Positions 38,142 to 47,022 of a stretch of DNA of 64,000 bases are shown one piece after another; positions within the stretch are counted from its first letter, which is position 1; each line of letters begins with the position of its first letter. Position numbers and translations under genes: made by a program. The notes beneath the pieces were generated by a model that searched no databases, was not told the DNA's origin, and saw only the letters and a program-made list of their open reading frames with translations. This DNA comes from Streptomyces sp. CB00316 (lineage in GTDB: Bacteria; Actinomycetota; Actinomycetes; Streptomycetales; Streptomycetaceae), in the NCBI RefSeq assembly GCF_001905595.1, contig NZ_LIXI01000010.1, positions 269,857 through 333,856 of the forward strand, given 5' to 3'.

Positions 38142-40021
38142 CGGGGGCCGGGAAGGAACGGCAGGTGCCTGCGTCGGCCAGGATCGCGGAGTTCCCGCAG
38201 ACCGCTGCGGAGCAGGCACGCTGGTGGGAGAGGCACATTCTGGAGGTGCTGGACGGCTTGCCGCCGGATGCTCCTGCGGGGAGGGTGCTGCGGCCGGAGT
38301 TCGACCCGGAGCGGAACTCGCTGGCTCAGCGGGAGCGGGCCAAGGCTGCCGAGCTGACGGCGGCCGGGCACGCGATGACGGCTAGCGGGGTCAAGCAGCG
38401 GCGCCAGCGCTATCAGCGGGACGGGCTGGTCGGACTGGCCGACGGCCGGTCGGCCAAGCAGATGCCGTCCTTCGGCCGGGTGGCCCCGGCGGTGGTCGAG
38501 GCGATGCAGCAGGCGATCGACGAGACGGCCGAGGCGTCGTCGAGGACGATCGGCTTCGTGGTCTGGCGAGCGACCCAGATCCTCGCCATGCGGGAGGACG
38601 CGCCGGACATCGAGGTTCCCTCGCAGCGCACGCTCTACCGGCTGTTCGACAAGCTAGCCACCGGCACCCATGCGACGGGCTCGGCGACCACACGCCGGTC
38701 GCTGAACGCTCGTCCGGCAAGGCCGTTCGGAGAGGTGCCGGCCTGCGCGCCGGGCGAGTGGATGCAGATCGACTCCACGCCGCTGGACGTCCTGGTCCGG
38801 CTGGACGACGGCATTGCTGAGAAGGTCGAGCTGACCGCCATGATCGACCTGGCGACCAGGTCACTGGCCGCCGCAGTCCTGCGGCCGACGACGAAGGCGG
38901 CCGACGCATCCGCGCTGCTGGCCCGGAGTATCACCCCTGAGATGATGCGTCCTGGCTGGTCAGATGCACTTCGGATGTCGAGATCTGTGCTGCCGCACCG
39001 GCGGCTGATGTCCCTGGACGAGCGGTTGGAGCACGCGGCTGCGAGGCCAGTGATCGTGCCGGACACGATCGTCTGCGACCACGGCAAGGTCTTCATCTCG
39101 AACAACTTCCGTGCTTCCTGCCGCTACTTGGGAATCAGCCTCCAGCCGACGCACAAGGCGTCCCCCTTCGAGAAGGGTGCGATCGAGAAGACGCTGGGTT
39201 CGGTGGCGACGCTGTTCGCGCAGTTCGTCGCGGGTTACACCGGCCGCTCGGTGGACCGCCGGGGCCGCGGCCTGGAGAACGGACCGCTGTGGTCCCTGCC
39301 CGAGCTCCAGGGCCTGCTGGACGAGTGGATCGTCATCTGGCAAAACCGCCGGCACGACGCACTGCGGGACCCGGACTCACCCAAGCGGGCGTTCACGCCG
39401 AATGAGAAGTACGCGATGCTGCTGGAATCGTGCGGCTACATCCCGGCCCTCTTCAGCGGCGAGGACTACGTCGAGTTGCTGCCCGAACGCTGGCAGGCAA
39501 TCAACTCCTACGGCATCCGGATCAACCACCGCACCTACGACGACGCCGAGCTGACCCCGCTGCGCCGCCAGCACTCCGGGGTGGCGGAGAAGAAGGGGCT
39601 GTGGGAGATCCACTACGACCCCTACGACGTCTCCCGGGTCTGGGTACGCGACCGCCTCAGCGAGCCAGCCCGGTGGATCACGGTGTTCTGGAAACACCTG
39701 CACCGTGTCGGCGTCCCGTTCGGCGAGATGGCCTGGGACCACGCCCGTGACCAGGTCTCAGGAGGGACCGAGGAGCAGATCGCCGATGTCGCCGCGGACC
39801 TGCTGCGGCGAACACACGACGGACCTGCCCAGATGAAGGGCCGTGGGGCAAAACGGTCCCGGCGCGTCGCCGCGCGGACCCGGGCCACGGCCTCCGACCG
39901 GCCGGTCCCCGATCCGATCACCGCCGAAGCGGTCCAGGACGACCAGGCGGACACCGAGTCCGCGAAGGTCATCCCGCTGGGACTGTTCGACCCGCTTGCC
40001 AACCCCTGGAGGCGTCCGTGA
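38138..40021 (+). CDS. tnsB: TnsB-like DDE transposase
   Basis: The 627-residue Mu/TniA-type integrase joins the 3' ends of the transposon to target DNA. N-terminal helix-turn-helix regions recognise end repeats (GVKQRRQRYQRDGLVGLADGR). The RNase H core has Asp212 in WMQIDSTPLD, Asp314 in IVCDHGKVF, and Glu350 in KGAIEKTLGS; the 36-residue gap between the last two is normal. A C-terminal beta-barrel and a basic tail (GAKRSRRVAARTRA) follow, probably contacting TnsC. The start overlaps tnsA and the stop overlaps tnsC, both as GTGA. Confidence 0.9.
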   Translation: MTGAGKERQVPASARIAEFPQTAAEQARWWERHILEVLDGLPPDAPAGRVLRPEFDPERNSLAQRERAKAAELTAAGHAMTASGVKQRRQRYQRDGLVGLADGRSAKQMPSFGRVAPAVVEAMQQAIDETAEASSRTIGFVVWRATQILAMREDAPDIEVPSQRTLYRLFDKLATGTHATGSATTRRSLNARPARPFGEVPACAPGEWMQIDSTPLDVLVRLDDGIAEKVELTAMIDLATRSLAAAVLRPTTKAADASALLARSITPEMMRPGWSDALRMSRSVLPHRRLMSLDERLEHAAARPVIVPDTIVCDHGKVFISNNFRASCRYLGISLQPTHKASPFEKGAIEKTLGSVATLFAQFVAGYTGRSVDRRGRGLENGPLWSLPELQGLLDEWIVIWQNRRHDALRDPDSPKRAFTPNEKYAMLLESCGYIPALFSGEDYVELLPERWQAINSYGIRINHRTYDDAELTPLRRQHSGVAEKKGLWEIHYDPYDVSRVWVRDRLSEPARWITVFWKHLHRVGVPFGEMAWDHARDQVSGGTEEQIADVAADLLRRTHDGPAQMKGRGAKRSRRVAARTRATASDRPVPDPITAEAVQDDQADTESAKVIPLGLFDPLANPWRRP

Positions 40022-41055
40022 CCATCTCCGAACCAGCGACCGGACGCACATCGCTACAAGAAGCCGATGCCAAGGCCAACGAGCAACTGACCACCCTGGA
40101 GGGGTGGCGGAGGTTCGCCGTCGGCCCGCCCAATCCCCCCGTGCTGTTGACCCCGGCCGAGCTGAACGGTCTGTCTCCGGTCGAGCGGGCGCTCTACGAC
40201 GAGGACCGGCTCGACCATCACGCCCGCATGCTCGTGGTCGCCACCTCGTTCGTCGAGAAGACGGTGGTCTGTGGGCGGCGGTTGGTCCTGCTCAACCGGC
40301 ACGCGATCAGCGCCCGCCGCGGCCTGATGGTCTCCGGACTGCCCGGCACCGGCAAGACCAGCGCCCTCACTCAGCTCGGGCTCGCCCACGAACTCCTCGA
40401 CCGGGCCCGCCACCCGAACGTCGCGGACCGCATCCCGGTGCTCTACATCACCGTCCCGCCCGCAGCGACCGCGCGCATGATCGCGGCTGAGTTCGCGCGC
40501 TTCCTGGGTCTGCCAGTCAGGGCCAGATCGAACATGACCGACATCATCGAAGCAGTGGTCGGCGTCTGCACGGATACCCGCACCGGGCTGGTCCTGGTCG
40601 ACGAAATCCACAACGTTTCGCAGATCACACGAGCTGGTGCCGAGGTCTCCGACACTCTGAAGTACTTCTCGGAACGTCTCCCCGCGACGTTCGTCTACGC
40701 GGGCATCAACCTCGAAACCAGCGAACTGCTGGCCGGCACCCGCGGTGCCCAGATCGCGAGCCGGTTCACACTCGTCCCCACCCGCCCCTTCCCCTACGGC
40801 GCCGAGTGGAAGGGCCTGGTCGCGACCATGGAGGAGACCCTTCTCCTGCACGACCATCCACCGGTCAGCCTGGTCAAGCTGGACCGGTACCTCCACAAAC
40901 GAACCGACGGCATGATCGGCGCGTTGTCCCACGCGATTCGGGGCGCCGCGATCGACGCGATCCTCAACGGCACCGAGCGCGTGACCAAGGCAGGGCTCGA
41001 CGCCATCCCCCTGGACCATGCTGCGGAAGCCCCGGGGAAGGGCCTCCTGAAGTGA
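40018..41055 (+). CDS. tnsC: TnsC-like AAA+ ATPase
   Basis: A 345-residue AAA+ regulator (TniB/TnsC class) that links the target selector to the transposase. Walker A is GLPGTGKT at 107-114, Walker B is VLVDEIHN with Asp195-Glu196, and the sensor region is ATFVYAGINLET. In known systems the ATP-bound protein forms filaments on target DNA and recruits TnsB. GTG starts overlap on both sides, giving fixed stoichiometry in a four-gene operon. Confidence 0.88.
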   Translation: MTISEPATGRTSLQEADAKANEQLTTLEGWRRFAVGPPNPPVLLTPAELNGLSPVERALYDEDRLDHHARMLVVATSFVEKTVVCGRRLVLLNRHAISARRGLMVSGLPGTGKTSALTQLGLAHELLDRARHPNVADRIPVLYITVPPAATARMIAAEFARFLGLPVRARSNMTDIIEAVVGVCTDTRTGLVLVDEIHNVSQITRAGAEVSDTLKYFSERLPATFVYAGINLETSELLAGTRGAQIASRFTLVPTRPFPYGAEWKGLVATMEETLLLHDHPPVSLVKLDRYLHKRTDGMIGALSHAIRGAAIDAILNGTERVTKAGLDAIPLDHAAEAPGKGLLK

Positions 41056-41717
41056 CTCCCCCAGCGCCCGAGATGCCCCGCCCGCTGGCTCCACTGCCCG
41101 TTCGACTACGCCCTCACGCCGGTGAGATCACCGACTCTTACGTCCGCCGCCTGGCACGCGCGAACCATCTCAAGCCGAGCTATCTGCACTGCTTCCTCAA
41201 TGGGCCGCCCTTCTGGTTCGGCAAGCCTCAGCTCGACCGCCTGGCCGCCGTTTCCGGACGTTCCGAGGAGTCCCTGGACCGGGCCCTCGCTGACGCCTGC
41301 TCCCCGCGCGGCCGCATGAAACCCAACCCGCGCACAGCGCGAACGGACCCCTTCGCCGACGATCCCAACCTCCCCCTGCTCATCTACATCGACGCCCGCC
41401 GAGGCCACACAATCCAGGACCTGGCTCTGCGGCACCGAGTTCCCCGACGCCTCGTCCGCCTTGCCCTGGACACGATGCAACCGCCTCCCCGCGGAGTCGA
41501 CCGAAGCTATGGAGGCTTCGACAGCGACCTCATCAAGGCCATCGGGGCCATGGCGGACGAGGGCCTCGGACCGAAACAGATATGGCTGAGGCTCATGGAC
41601 TACTACGAGGAGTCCGTGTCCTACACGATGCTCCGCCGGTTCGTCCATCAGTACTGCCGCCGACGGCAGATTGCCGCGAAAGATCACCCCCGCTCTCCAA
41701 ACGGTCAATTTCAGTGA
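41052..41717 (+). CDS. tniQ: TniQ-like target-selection protein, short form
   Basis: A 221-residue protein. The N-terminal TniQ pattern is PLPVRLRPHAGEITDSYVRRLARANHL, and a helix-turn-helix-like region follows at TIQDLALRHRVPRRLVRLAL. The zinc-finger cysteines and the long C-terminal part of TnsD are absent, so this resembles the small TniQ of Tn5053-type or CRISPR-associated elements. It should guide TnsC to the target; the target is unknown. GTG 41052 overlaps the tnsC stop. Confidence 0.75.
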   Translation: MTPPAPEMPRPLAPLPVRLRPHAGEITDSYVRRLARANHLKPSYLHCFLNGPPFWFGKPQLDRLAAVSGRSEESLDRALADACSPRGRMKPNPRTARTDPFADDPNLPLLIYIDARRGHTIQDLALRHRVPRRLVRLALDTMQPPPRGVDRSYGGFDSDLIKAIGAMADEGLGPKQIWLRLMDYYEESVSYTMLRRFVHQYCRRRQIAAKDHPRSPNGQFQ

Positions 41718-41826
41718 CTTCGGGAGGCGAGCCAAGAGGGGGTCCAGCCAAGGTGAGATCAGAAGCCACCTTGTGTGGGTCTTCCGCGCTGCCGTTCATG
41801 CTCGTGCTGGCGTCACCGCATCTATT

Positions 41827-41860
41827 GGGGTCCCGGTAAGAACGCTGCCACCAGCCGCAA
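41827..41860 (+). repeat. 34-bp inverted repeat, left copy
   Basis: The repeat begins GGGGTCCCGGTAAGAACGCT and ends CACCAGCCGCAA. It is matched in inverted orientation at 42639-42672 with only two mismatches. Together they enclose the cargo gene (846 bp overall). Confidence 0.9.
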
Positions 41861-41928
41861 GATGAAGGTGGTGACCTGTGCGGCTGGCGGCTGGTCGGCG
41901 GCTTACTCCGGTGTTGTCTTCCCGCGAG

Positions 41929-42519
41929 TCAGAGGTCGTCGGGGGATTCGCGCCAGTCGGGATGCCGGTAGGGGGCGATACTGCGGCGGAACCTCGGGTT
42001 GAGCACCTTCCACCTGTGCTCCTTGGTCAGCCACCACTGGCGAAGCAGGTAGCCGCGTATGCGCCGACGGCGCCGGTATCGGCGGTAGAGGGTCCCCTTA
42101 TGGAAGTCGCGTACCCATTCGATGTTGTCGGCGTCGCGAAAATACACCACGACAGGCCCGAGTGAGGTCGGGCCGTCTCCCCAACGGCAGAACGGGACGT
42201 CGTGTTCTGTCTTTTTCCCGGGCAGGAGCACCTGGGCGACCGGCTCTTGTACGTATCCGTACGCGTGTGGGCCGACGATAACGCGTACCGCGAAGACGGG
42301 CCGGTCGGCGGCGTTGTGAATGCGTAGTGAGCCAGTGCGTACGGTCCGGTCTGCGTACTCGACGTCGGGTTTGTCGAACCAGCAGGCGATTCGGGCAGCA
42401 TCTGCACGGTCGGTCTTGCGGTGATCGCGGACGATGATTCCGACGGCCGCGAACAGGGCGCCTGTGGTGCCTATGGCGCTGAACCAGGTGGGGACGCTTC
42501 CCCAGTCGACGGGACCCAT
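41929..42519 (-). CDS. Transposon cargo: hypothetical single-pass membrane protein
   Basis: A 196-residue protein if it starts at ATG 42519 (MGPVDWGS); longer starts would run through the inverted repeat at 42639-42672. A transmembrane helix lies near the N-terminus (WFSAIGTTGALFAAVGIIV). A beta-rich domain follows (GSLRIHNAADRPVFAVRVIV, PVVVYFRDADNIEWVRDF), and the C-terminus is strongly basic and aromatic (YRRYRRRRRIRGYLLRQWW). This layout recurs in Streptomyces hypothetical proteins. No enzyme motif is seen and the function is unknown. It is the only gene carried by the transposon besides tnsABC-tniQ. Confidence 0.6.
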   Translation of the reverse strand: MGPVDWGSVPTWFSAIGTTGALFAAVGIIVRDHRKTDRADAARIACWFDKPDVEYADRTVRTGSLRIHNAADRPVFAVRVIVGPHAYGYVQEPVAQVLLPGKKTEHDVPFCRWGDGPTSLGPVVVYFRDADNIEWVRDFHKGTLYRRYRRRRRIRGYLLRQWWLTKEHRWKVLNPRFRRSIAPYRHPDWRESPDDL

Positions 42520-42638
42520 ACCACCCACGCTGCCAGGCTGGATGCCGGGTGGCCGCCAACTTGAGAAGAATCTGAGCTCCGAAGCCCACGGCCGGACGGA
42601 GTTGACGGGCAACTCAGCGAAGGACTGATCACCGCCGT

Positions 42639-42672
42639 TTGCGGCTGGTGACAGCGTTCTTACCGGCACCCC
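42639..42672 (-). repeat. 34-bp inverted repeat, right copy
   Basis: This is the reverse complement of 41827-41860 with two mismatches. CTA occurs just outside both copies (41822-41824 and 42673-42675), a possible short target duplication, although spacing to the left repeat is 2 bases off. Confidence 0.9.
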
Positions 42673-42704
42673 CTAACCACAAGGGGCACTGCCCGAGAGT
42701 GATC

Positions 42705-42772
42705 GTTTGCCATCGAACCTAGTCGCCCAAGGTCAGGAAATCGCGCCCGACTATCTTCGCTGTCAAAGGACA
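42705..42772 (-). repeat. Right-end TnsB-site-like repeats
   Basis: The terminal copy, on the minus strand from 42772, reads TGTCCTTTGACAGCGAAGAT and continues AGTCGG. A second copy, GTTTGCCATCGAACCTAGTCG at 42705-42725, is in plus orientation, opposite to that expected for a right-end site. Confidence 0.6.
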
Positions 42773-42785
42773 CCCTTCCTCACTC

Positions 42786-43150
42786 CTACCCGCGCCGCCG
42801 GACGCGATGCCGACGGTGGTAGGAGAGCGTGACGGCGGCCAGCGGGCCCAGAGGAACAGCGGCTGACAGAGGATGCCGACGACCAGGTTCCCGGTGGCCG
42901 TCATGTCCGCGTGCGGGTAGGTCCACCAGAGGGGAGTGTTTGCCCGGATCAGGGTCAGGCCCGCCGCGCCCGGCCCCGCGGGGACGACGGCGGCCAGGGG
43001 CGGACCCTCCGCCCGCCGATCAGCGGGATCCAGCACGGTACGACCTCGCCCCACGGACGGACCAGGCCGATGGTCAGGAGGGCGACCAGCTCGCTGACCA
43101 CGCTGAGGCGGACAGCCCTGCGGCCTGCACAGAGGTCCGGCCCCTCCACA
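42786..43150 (-). pseudogene. Remnant of a host integral membrane protein gene
   Basis: Three frames together give a plausible membrane protein C-terminal half. One frame carries AVRLSVVSELVALLTIGLVR and PWGEVVPCWIPLIGGRRV. After a shift come LTLIRANTPLWWTYPHADMTATGN and LVVGILCQPLFLW. After a second shift the tail GPLAAVTLSYHRRHRVRRRG runs to a TAG at 42786. The N-terminal half is missing and at least two frameshifts are present. Its stop lies 14 bases from the transposon right end, so this is flanking host DNA. Confidence 0.65.
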
Positions 43151-43170
43151 GGGTCGCGGAGGGGCCGGAC
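43135..43170 (-). terminator. Terminator of the secreted hydrolase gene
   Basis: 13-base arms GTCCGGCCCCTCC and complement with a 10-base loop, ending 18 bases from the stop of the gene at 43189. Confidence 0.8.
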
Positions 43171-43188
43171 GCGGTACAGCAGGCAGGA

Positions 43189-45975
43189 CTACGGCGCGTC
43201 GCGGACCATGCCCTCGAAGGGCGGGCCCAGCGGCGCGCCCTCGTCGTCCGTGAGCTGGAAGCGGACGTACTCGGCCGGCTCCTTCACCTGGTCACGGATG
43301 GTCGGGACGGTCAGGTCGGCGGACTTCTCGCCCGCCGGGACCGTCGTCCACAGCGTCCCGTACTCGACCTTCGAGAGCGGGACCGCCGGGTTCGGGATCC
43401 TCTCCACGAGCTGGGACAGCCACTCCTGGTCGACGTCGGCCGTGGACAGCTCCGGCCGGCCGCCGGTGACGGGGACCAGCTGGGCCAGGGCCCAGATCTC
43501 GATGTCCGCCTTCTCCGAGAGGGAGACGCGCCACGTCAGCGGCGCGCCCTCGGTGACGTCGGCCGTCACCGGCTTGATGCTCACCTTCGGCATCGGGTCG
43601 TCGTTCACGGCGATGACGCCGCCGGCGTCGGCGCCGATGACCGTTCCCCGGACCGCCTTGACCAGGATGTCGTGGGGCTTGTCCCAGCCGTAGCGCTTGT
43701 TGCCCTCGACCTTCACCTTGACCTTGATCCCGGCGGTGCCGGGGCCGACCTTGACCAGCCGGCCGGCCGACTTGCCGGTCTCCGGGTCGACGACGTACAG
43801 CCGGACCGCTCCGGCGTTCTTGCCGGTGGTGCGGACGGGCACCTGGTACGTCCGGAAGCCCGAGTCGCCCTCCTTGACCGTGAGACGGCCGATGTCGACG
43901 CGGGCGAGGGGCGCGGCCTTCACCGCGGGCGTGCCGGGCTGCCACGACCAGGCGTCCATCAGCCAGGCCTTGCCGGAGCGGGACTTCGGGGTCAGCTCCA
44001 GGGAGGCGATCTTGCCGAGGTTCAGCTTGGCGCGGGTCGCGGCGGTCAGCGGGACGCGGACCTCCCGGGCCCAGTACGAGGTGGTGCGGTCGGTGCCGGG
44101 GAGGCCGTCGATCCGGACGCTGCCCAGCTTGGCCCGCTTGCCCGTGGCGTCCTTGACATGCACGTCGAAGCGGGTGCCGCGGGTGTTCGGGGGTACGGCG
44201 ACGCGGAGCGCGAGGCTCTTGGCGCCCTTGACCGAGACCGGCTTCTTCAAGGTGACGCGGGCGACCGTGCCCGGCTTCTTCCAGTCCAGGGCGACCGCGC
44301 GGCGGCCGGCCTCGTGCTCGGGGCGCCACTGCGCGAAGTGCGGCGAGGAGCCTGGGTCCCTCTCGCTCAGGCAGGCGGTACGGCCGGGGGCGACGGCGTC
44401 GCACAGCTTGGCGCCGCTGACCTTGAGCGCGCCCCGCGGGTCGTCGGGGAGGAAGCCGGCGCCCCGGTTGCCGCCGACCGCGTGGGTCAGCACGCGGGCC
44501 GGGTCGGCGGAGGGGGCGCGCCGGCCGGTGCCGTCGACGAGCTGACGTACGCGGTCGTCACCGCCGACGAACAGTCGTGCGGCGGCGGCGATGTAGGTCG
44601 CGCCCGCCTTGTGCTGCTGGTTGGCGGAGAGCCGTCCGGCGGCGCCGGGCGAGCAGAGCGGGTCGGGCGACTCGGGCTCGCGCCAGAAGTCGTCGTTCGC
44701 CGGTGCCTGGGCCTGGCCGGGCGTCCACTCGCTGTTGAAGTAGTTGTGGTTGGCGCCGACCATGTAGACCGAGCTGTGCAGCGCCTTGCCCCGGCTGACA
44801 CCTCGGGTGCCGTCCGTGAACACCTGGCCCTGGAGGTCGGAGACGTCACCGTCGCAGCCGGGCAGGATCGTCAGCGAGGGGACGTCCGGCACCGGGTTCT
44901 GGCCGAAGATGGTGGGGCCGATGTGGACCGTGCCGCGGATCTTCCAGCGGGCCTTGGACCGGTAGCCGTCCTGGGCGGCCGACGGCTTGTACAGGCTGTC
45001 CATCACCGCGCGGTTGACGCCCTCGCCGCCGCGCGAGTGTCCGACGAGGAGCACCCGGGACAGGTCGGTCTTCGGGCCCTTGCGTACGGCGGCGGGCGCG
45101 GAGGAGGGCTTGGCGGCCCAGTCGGCCCAGCGGCCGAGGTGGTTGCGGATCAGCGAGGAGCGGGCCTGCGCGCCGCCGTCCTCGGCGTTCCAGTCCTGGC
45201 CGTTGATGCCGTTGGCGGAGATGGATACGGTCACGTACCCCTGGGAGGCCAGCAGCTTCTGGTCGCGCAGATAGCCCCGGTGGCTGGGGATCGGCTTGCT
45301 GCCCTTGGCGCAGGGCCAGTCGCCGGAGGTCTCCTCGTTCTTGCCGGGGATGTAGCAGGTGGAGTGGCGGCCGTGCAGGAAGAGGGCGATCGGGCGCTTG
45401 CCGGATGCCTTCTTCGGGGCGACGACGACACCGCGCATCTCGACCGGTGCGGGGAAGCCCGGGAGCTTGACGGAGGCGAGGTTGTACTCACCGGTGGTGG
45501 TGGCGTACTTGCCGGGCTTGCCCGGGTCGACGGCTCCCGCGGGCAGCTTGGGCGGGAGCTTCGGGGCGGGCGGCTTGGCCTGGCGGGCGCCCGCGCCCGG
45601 AGCCTCGTCGAGCCGGCGCCCGGCCGCCTCGACCGCGAGGCCGCCGAGGTCGGCGGTGCGGACCTCGTCCATGGGGAGCCGGAAGGTCCGGCCGTCGTCC
45701 TGCGGTTCGGGTACGCCCACGAGTTCGCCGTTCGCGCGGAACTCCACGCGGGCGTCGCCCATGGGGACCGGCTCGGGCGCACGCCACTCCAGGTGGCTCT
45801 GCCCGTCCTCACCGGCGATGCGCCAGCCGGGCGGCAGCGCGTCGCCGGGCTGGGGTGTCGCGGTGGCGCCGGGTATCTCCGGCGGCGCCGGGGCGGCGTA
45901 CGCCCCCGTCGGCGCCACCCCCGCCACCGTCAGCACCGCTATCGCGGTGGCCCATGCTCTCCGGCCACGTATCAA
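43189..45975 (-). CDS. Large secreted alpha/beta hydrolase with Calx-beta-like C-terminal region
   Basis: A 928-residue exported protein with a clear signal peptide (AWATAIAVLTVAGVAPTGAYA). An N-terminal region of about 170 residues is rich in Pro. The hydrolase domain starts at MRGVVVAPKKASGKRPIALFLHG and has the nucleophile elbow LLVGHSRGGEGVNRAV, acid-side candidate LTILPGCDGDVSD, and MVGANHNYFNSEW supplying the histidine. A carbohydrate-binding-like region follows, then a stretch resembling Calx-beta repeats (VKEGDSGFRTYQVPVRTTGKNAG and VTEGAPLTWRVSLSEKADIE). Substrate is unknown; a lipase or esterase acting on a polymer is possible. Confidence 0.78.
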   Translation of the reverse strand: MIRGRRAWATAIAVLTVAGVAPTGAYAAPAPPEIPGATATPQPGDALPPGWRIAGEDGQSHLEWRAPEPVPMGDARVEFRANGELVGVPEPQDDGRTFRLPMDEVRTADLGGLAVEAAGRRLDEAPGAGARQAKPPAPKLPPKLPAGAVDPGKPGKYATTTGEYNLASVKLPGFPAPVEMRGVVVAPKKASGKRPIALFLHGRHSTCYIPGKNEETSGDWPCAKGSKPIPSHRGYLRDQKLLASQGYVTVSISANGINGQDWNAEDGGAQARSSLIRNHLGRWADWAAKPSSAPAAVRKGPKTDLSRVLLVGHSRGGEGVNRAVMDSLYKPSAAQDGYRSKARWKIRGTVHIGPTIFGQNPVPDVPSLTILPGCDGDVSDLQGQVFTDGTRGVSRGKALHSSVYMVGANHNYFNSEWTPGQAQAPANDDFWREPESPDPLCSPGAAGRLSANQQHKAGATYIAAAARLFVGGDDRVRQLVDGTGRRAPSADPARVLTHAVGGNRGAGFLPDDPRGALKVSGAKLCDAVAPGRTACLSERDPGSSPHFAQWRPEHEAGRRAVALDWKKPGTVARVTLKKPVSVKGAKSLALRVAVPPNTRGTRFDVHVKDATGKRAKLGSVRIDGLPGTDRTTSYWAREVRVPLTAATRAKLNLGKIASLELTPKSRSGKAWLMDAWSWQPGTPAVKAAPLARVDIGRLTVKEGDSGFRTYQVPVRTTGKNAGAVRLYVVDPETGKSAGRLVKVGPGTAGIKVKVKVEGNKRYGWDKPHDILVKAVRGTVIGADAGGVIAVNDDPMPKVSIKPVTADVTEGAPLTWRVSLSEKADIEIWALAQLVPVTGGRPELSTADVDQEWLSQLVERIPNPAVPLSKVEYGTLWTTVPAGEKSADLTVPTIRDQVKEPAEYVRFQLTDDEGAPLGPPFEGMVRDAP

Positions 45976-46170
45976 AGCTCCTCCTCAACCCTGTTCGTGC
46001 GCGCGTCCGTTCCGGTGGTCTGTTCCGGTTCGAACGCGCTCTCGGAGATCGAGACGGGGAGGCGAACCTGGGGGTTGCCTCTGCGGGCGGAGTGATCCGG
46101 GGGCCCGCTGTCGCAGGCGGTCGGTAGGGTCGGGCGGCGGATGCGTTCTGCGTGACGGAAGGGTGGCGGA

Positions 46171-47022
46171 GTGAGGGTCAGGGAGAGCGATCTGCGGCTG
46201 GGCGACGGCCGCAGGGTCCATGTGTACGACACCGGCGGCGACGGCGGCCCGGACGACGGGCTCGTCGTCTTCTGGCACCACGGCACACCGAACATCGGCT
46301 CACCGCCCGCGCCGCTCTTCCCCGCCGCCGCGGAGCTGTCCGTCCGCTGGGTGTCGTACGACCGTCCCGGCTACGGCGGTTCGTCCCCGCTCCCCGGCCG
46401 GGACATCGCGTCGGCCGCCGCCGACGTGCGGGCCATCGCCGACGCGCTGGCCATCGGCCGGTTCGCCGTCCTGGGGCACTCCGGCGGCGGTCCGCACGCG
46501 CTGGCCTGCGGCGCGCTGCTGCCCGACCGGGTCACCGGGGTGGCGACGGCAGCGGGGCTCGCCCCGTACGACGCCGAGGGGCTCGACTGGTTCGCGGGCA
46601 TGGTGCCGTCCTCGGCGGCCTCCCTGCGGGCGGCGGCCGAGGGGCGTGCGGCGAAGGAGGCGTACGAGGCGGGCGCCGGGTACGACCCGGAGATGTTCAC
46701 CGCCGCCGACCACGAAGCGCTGGCCGGTACGTGGTCCTGGTTCGACCAGGTGGTGGGGCCGGCCCTGGAGGGCGGGCCGGACGGCCTGATCACCGACGAC
46801 CTCGCGTACGTCGCCCCGTGGGGCTTCGACCCCGTACGGGTCACCGCGCCCCTGCTCCTGCTCCACGGCGGCCAGGACCGGATAGCACCGGCCGCCCACA
46901 GCCGATGGCTCGCCGACCGCAGCCAGACGGCCGAACTGCGGGTGCGCCCGGCGGACGGGCACATCTCCGTGCTCGGCGCGGGCGTGGAGGCGCTGGAGTG
47001 GCTGGCGGCCCGGGCCGGCTGA
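46171..47022 (+). CDS. Alpha/beta fold hydrolase
   Basis: A 283-residue cytoplasmic hydrolase with no signal peptide. Core features are VVFWHHGTPNIGSP (oxyanion loop), VSYDRPGYGGSSP, nucleophile elbow VLGHSGGGPHAL, acid LLLHGGQDRIAP, and histidine ADGHISVLG. All triad members are present. This is a general epoxide-hydrolase/haloperoxidase-like fold with unknown substrate. GTG 46171 follows GGTGGCGGA. It is divergent from the large secreted hydrolase and 157 bases before the HTH-MurA gene. Confidence 0.85.
   Translation: MRVRESDLRLGDGRRVHVYDTGGDGGPDDGLVVFWHHGTPNIGSPPAPLFPAAAELSVRWVSYDRPGYGGSSPLPGRDIASAAADVRAIADALAIGRFAVLGHSGGGPHALACGALLPDRVTGVATAAGLAPYDAEGLDWFAGMVPSSAASLRAAAEGRAAKEAYEAGAGYDPEMFTAADHEALAGTWSWFDQVVGPALEGGPDGLITDDLAYVAPWGFDPVRVTAPLLLLHGGQDRIAPAAHSRWLADRSQTAELRVRPADGHISVLGAGVEALEWLAARAG

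Larger units (their letters stand above)
37280..42772 (+). mobile_element. Tn7-like transposon with TnsABC-TniQ
   Basis: The element is defined by a TnsA-TnsB-TnsC-TniQ operon and matching ends. The left end reads TGCCCTTTGACCGC from 37280, and the right end, on the opposite strand, reads TGTCCTTTGACAGC from 42772. Internal TnsB-site-like repeats (GTTTGACAGCGAACCCAGTCG and relatives) lie inside both ends. It sits between the aconitase promoter region and a broken membrane-protein gene. No 5-bp target duplication is seen (CCAGG on the left, CCCTT on the right), so the exact ends are provisional. One cargo gene is present. Confidence 0.75.

Noticed and set aside
37280..42772. CRISPR-associated transposon
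   Set aside because: TniQ is short as in such systems, but there are no cas genes and no spacer-repeat array anywhere in the window.
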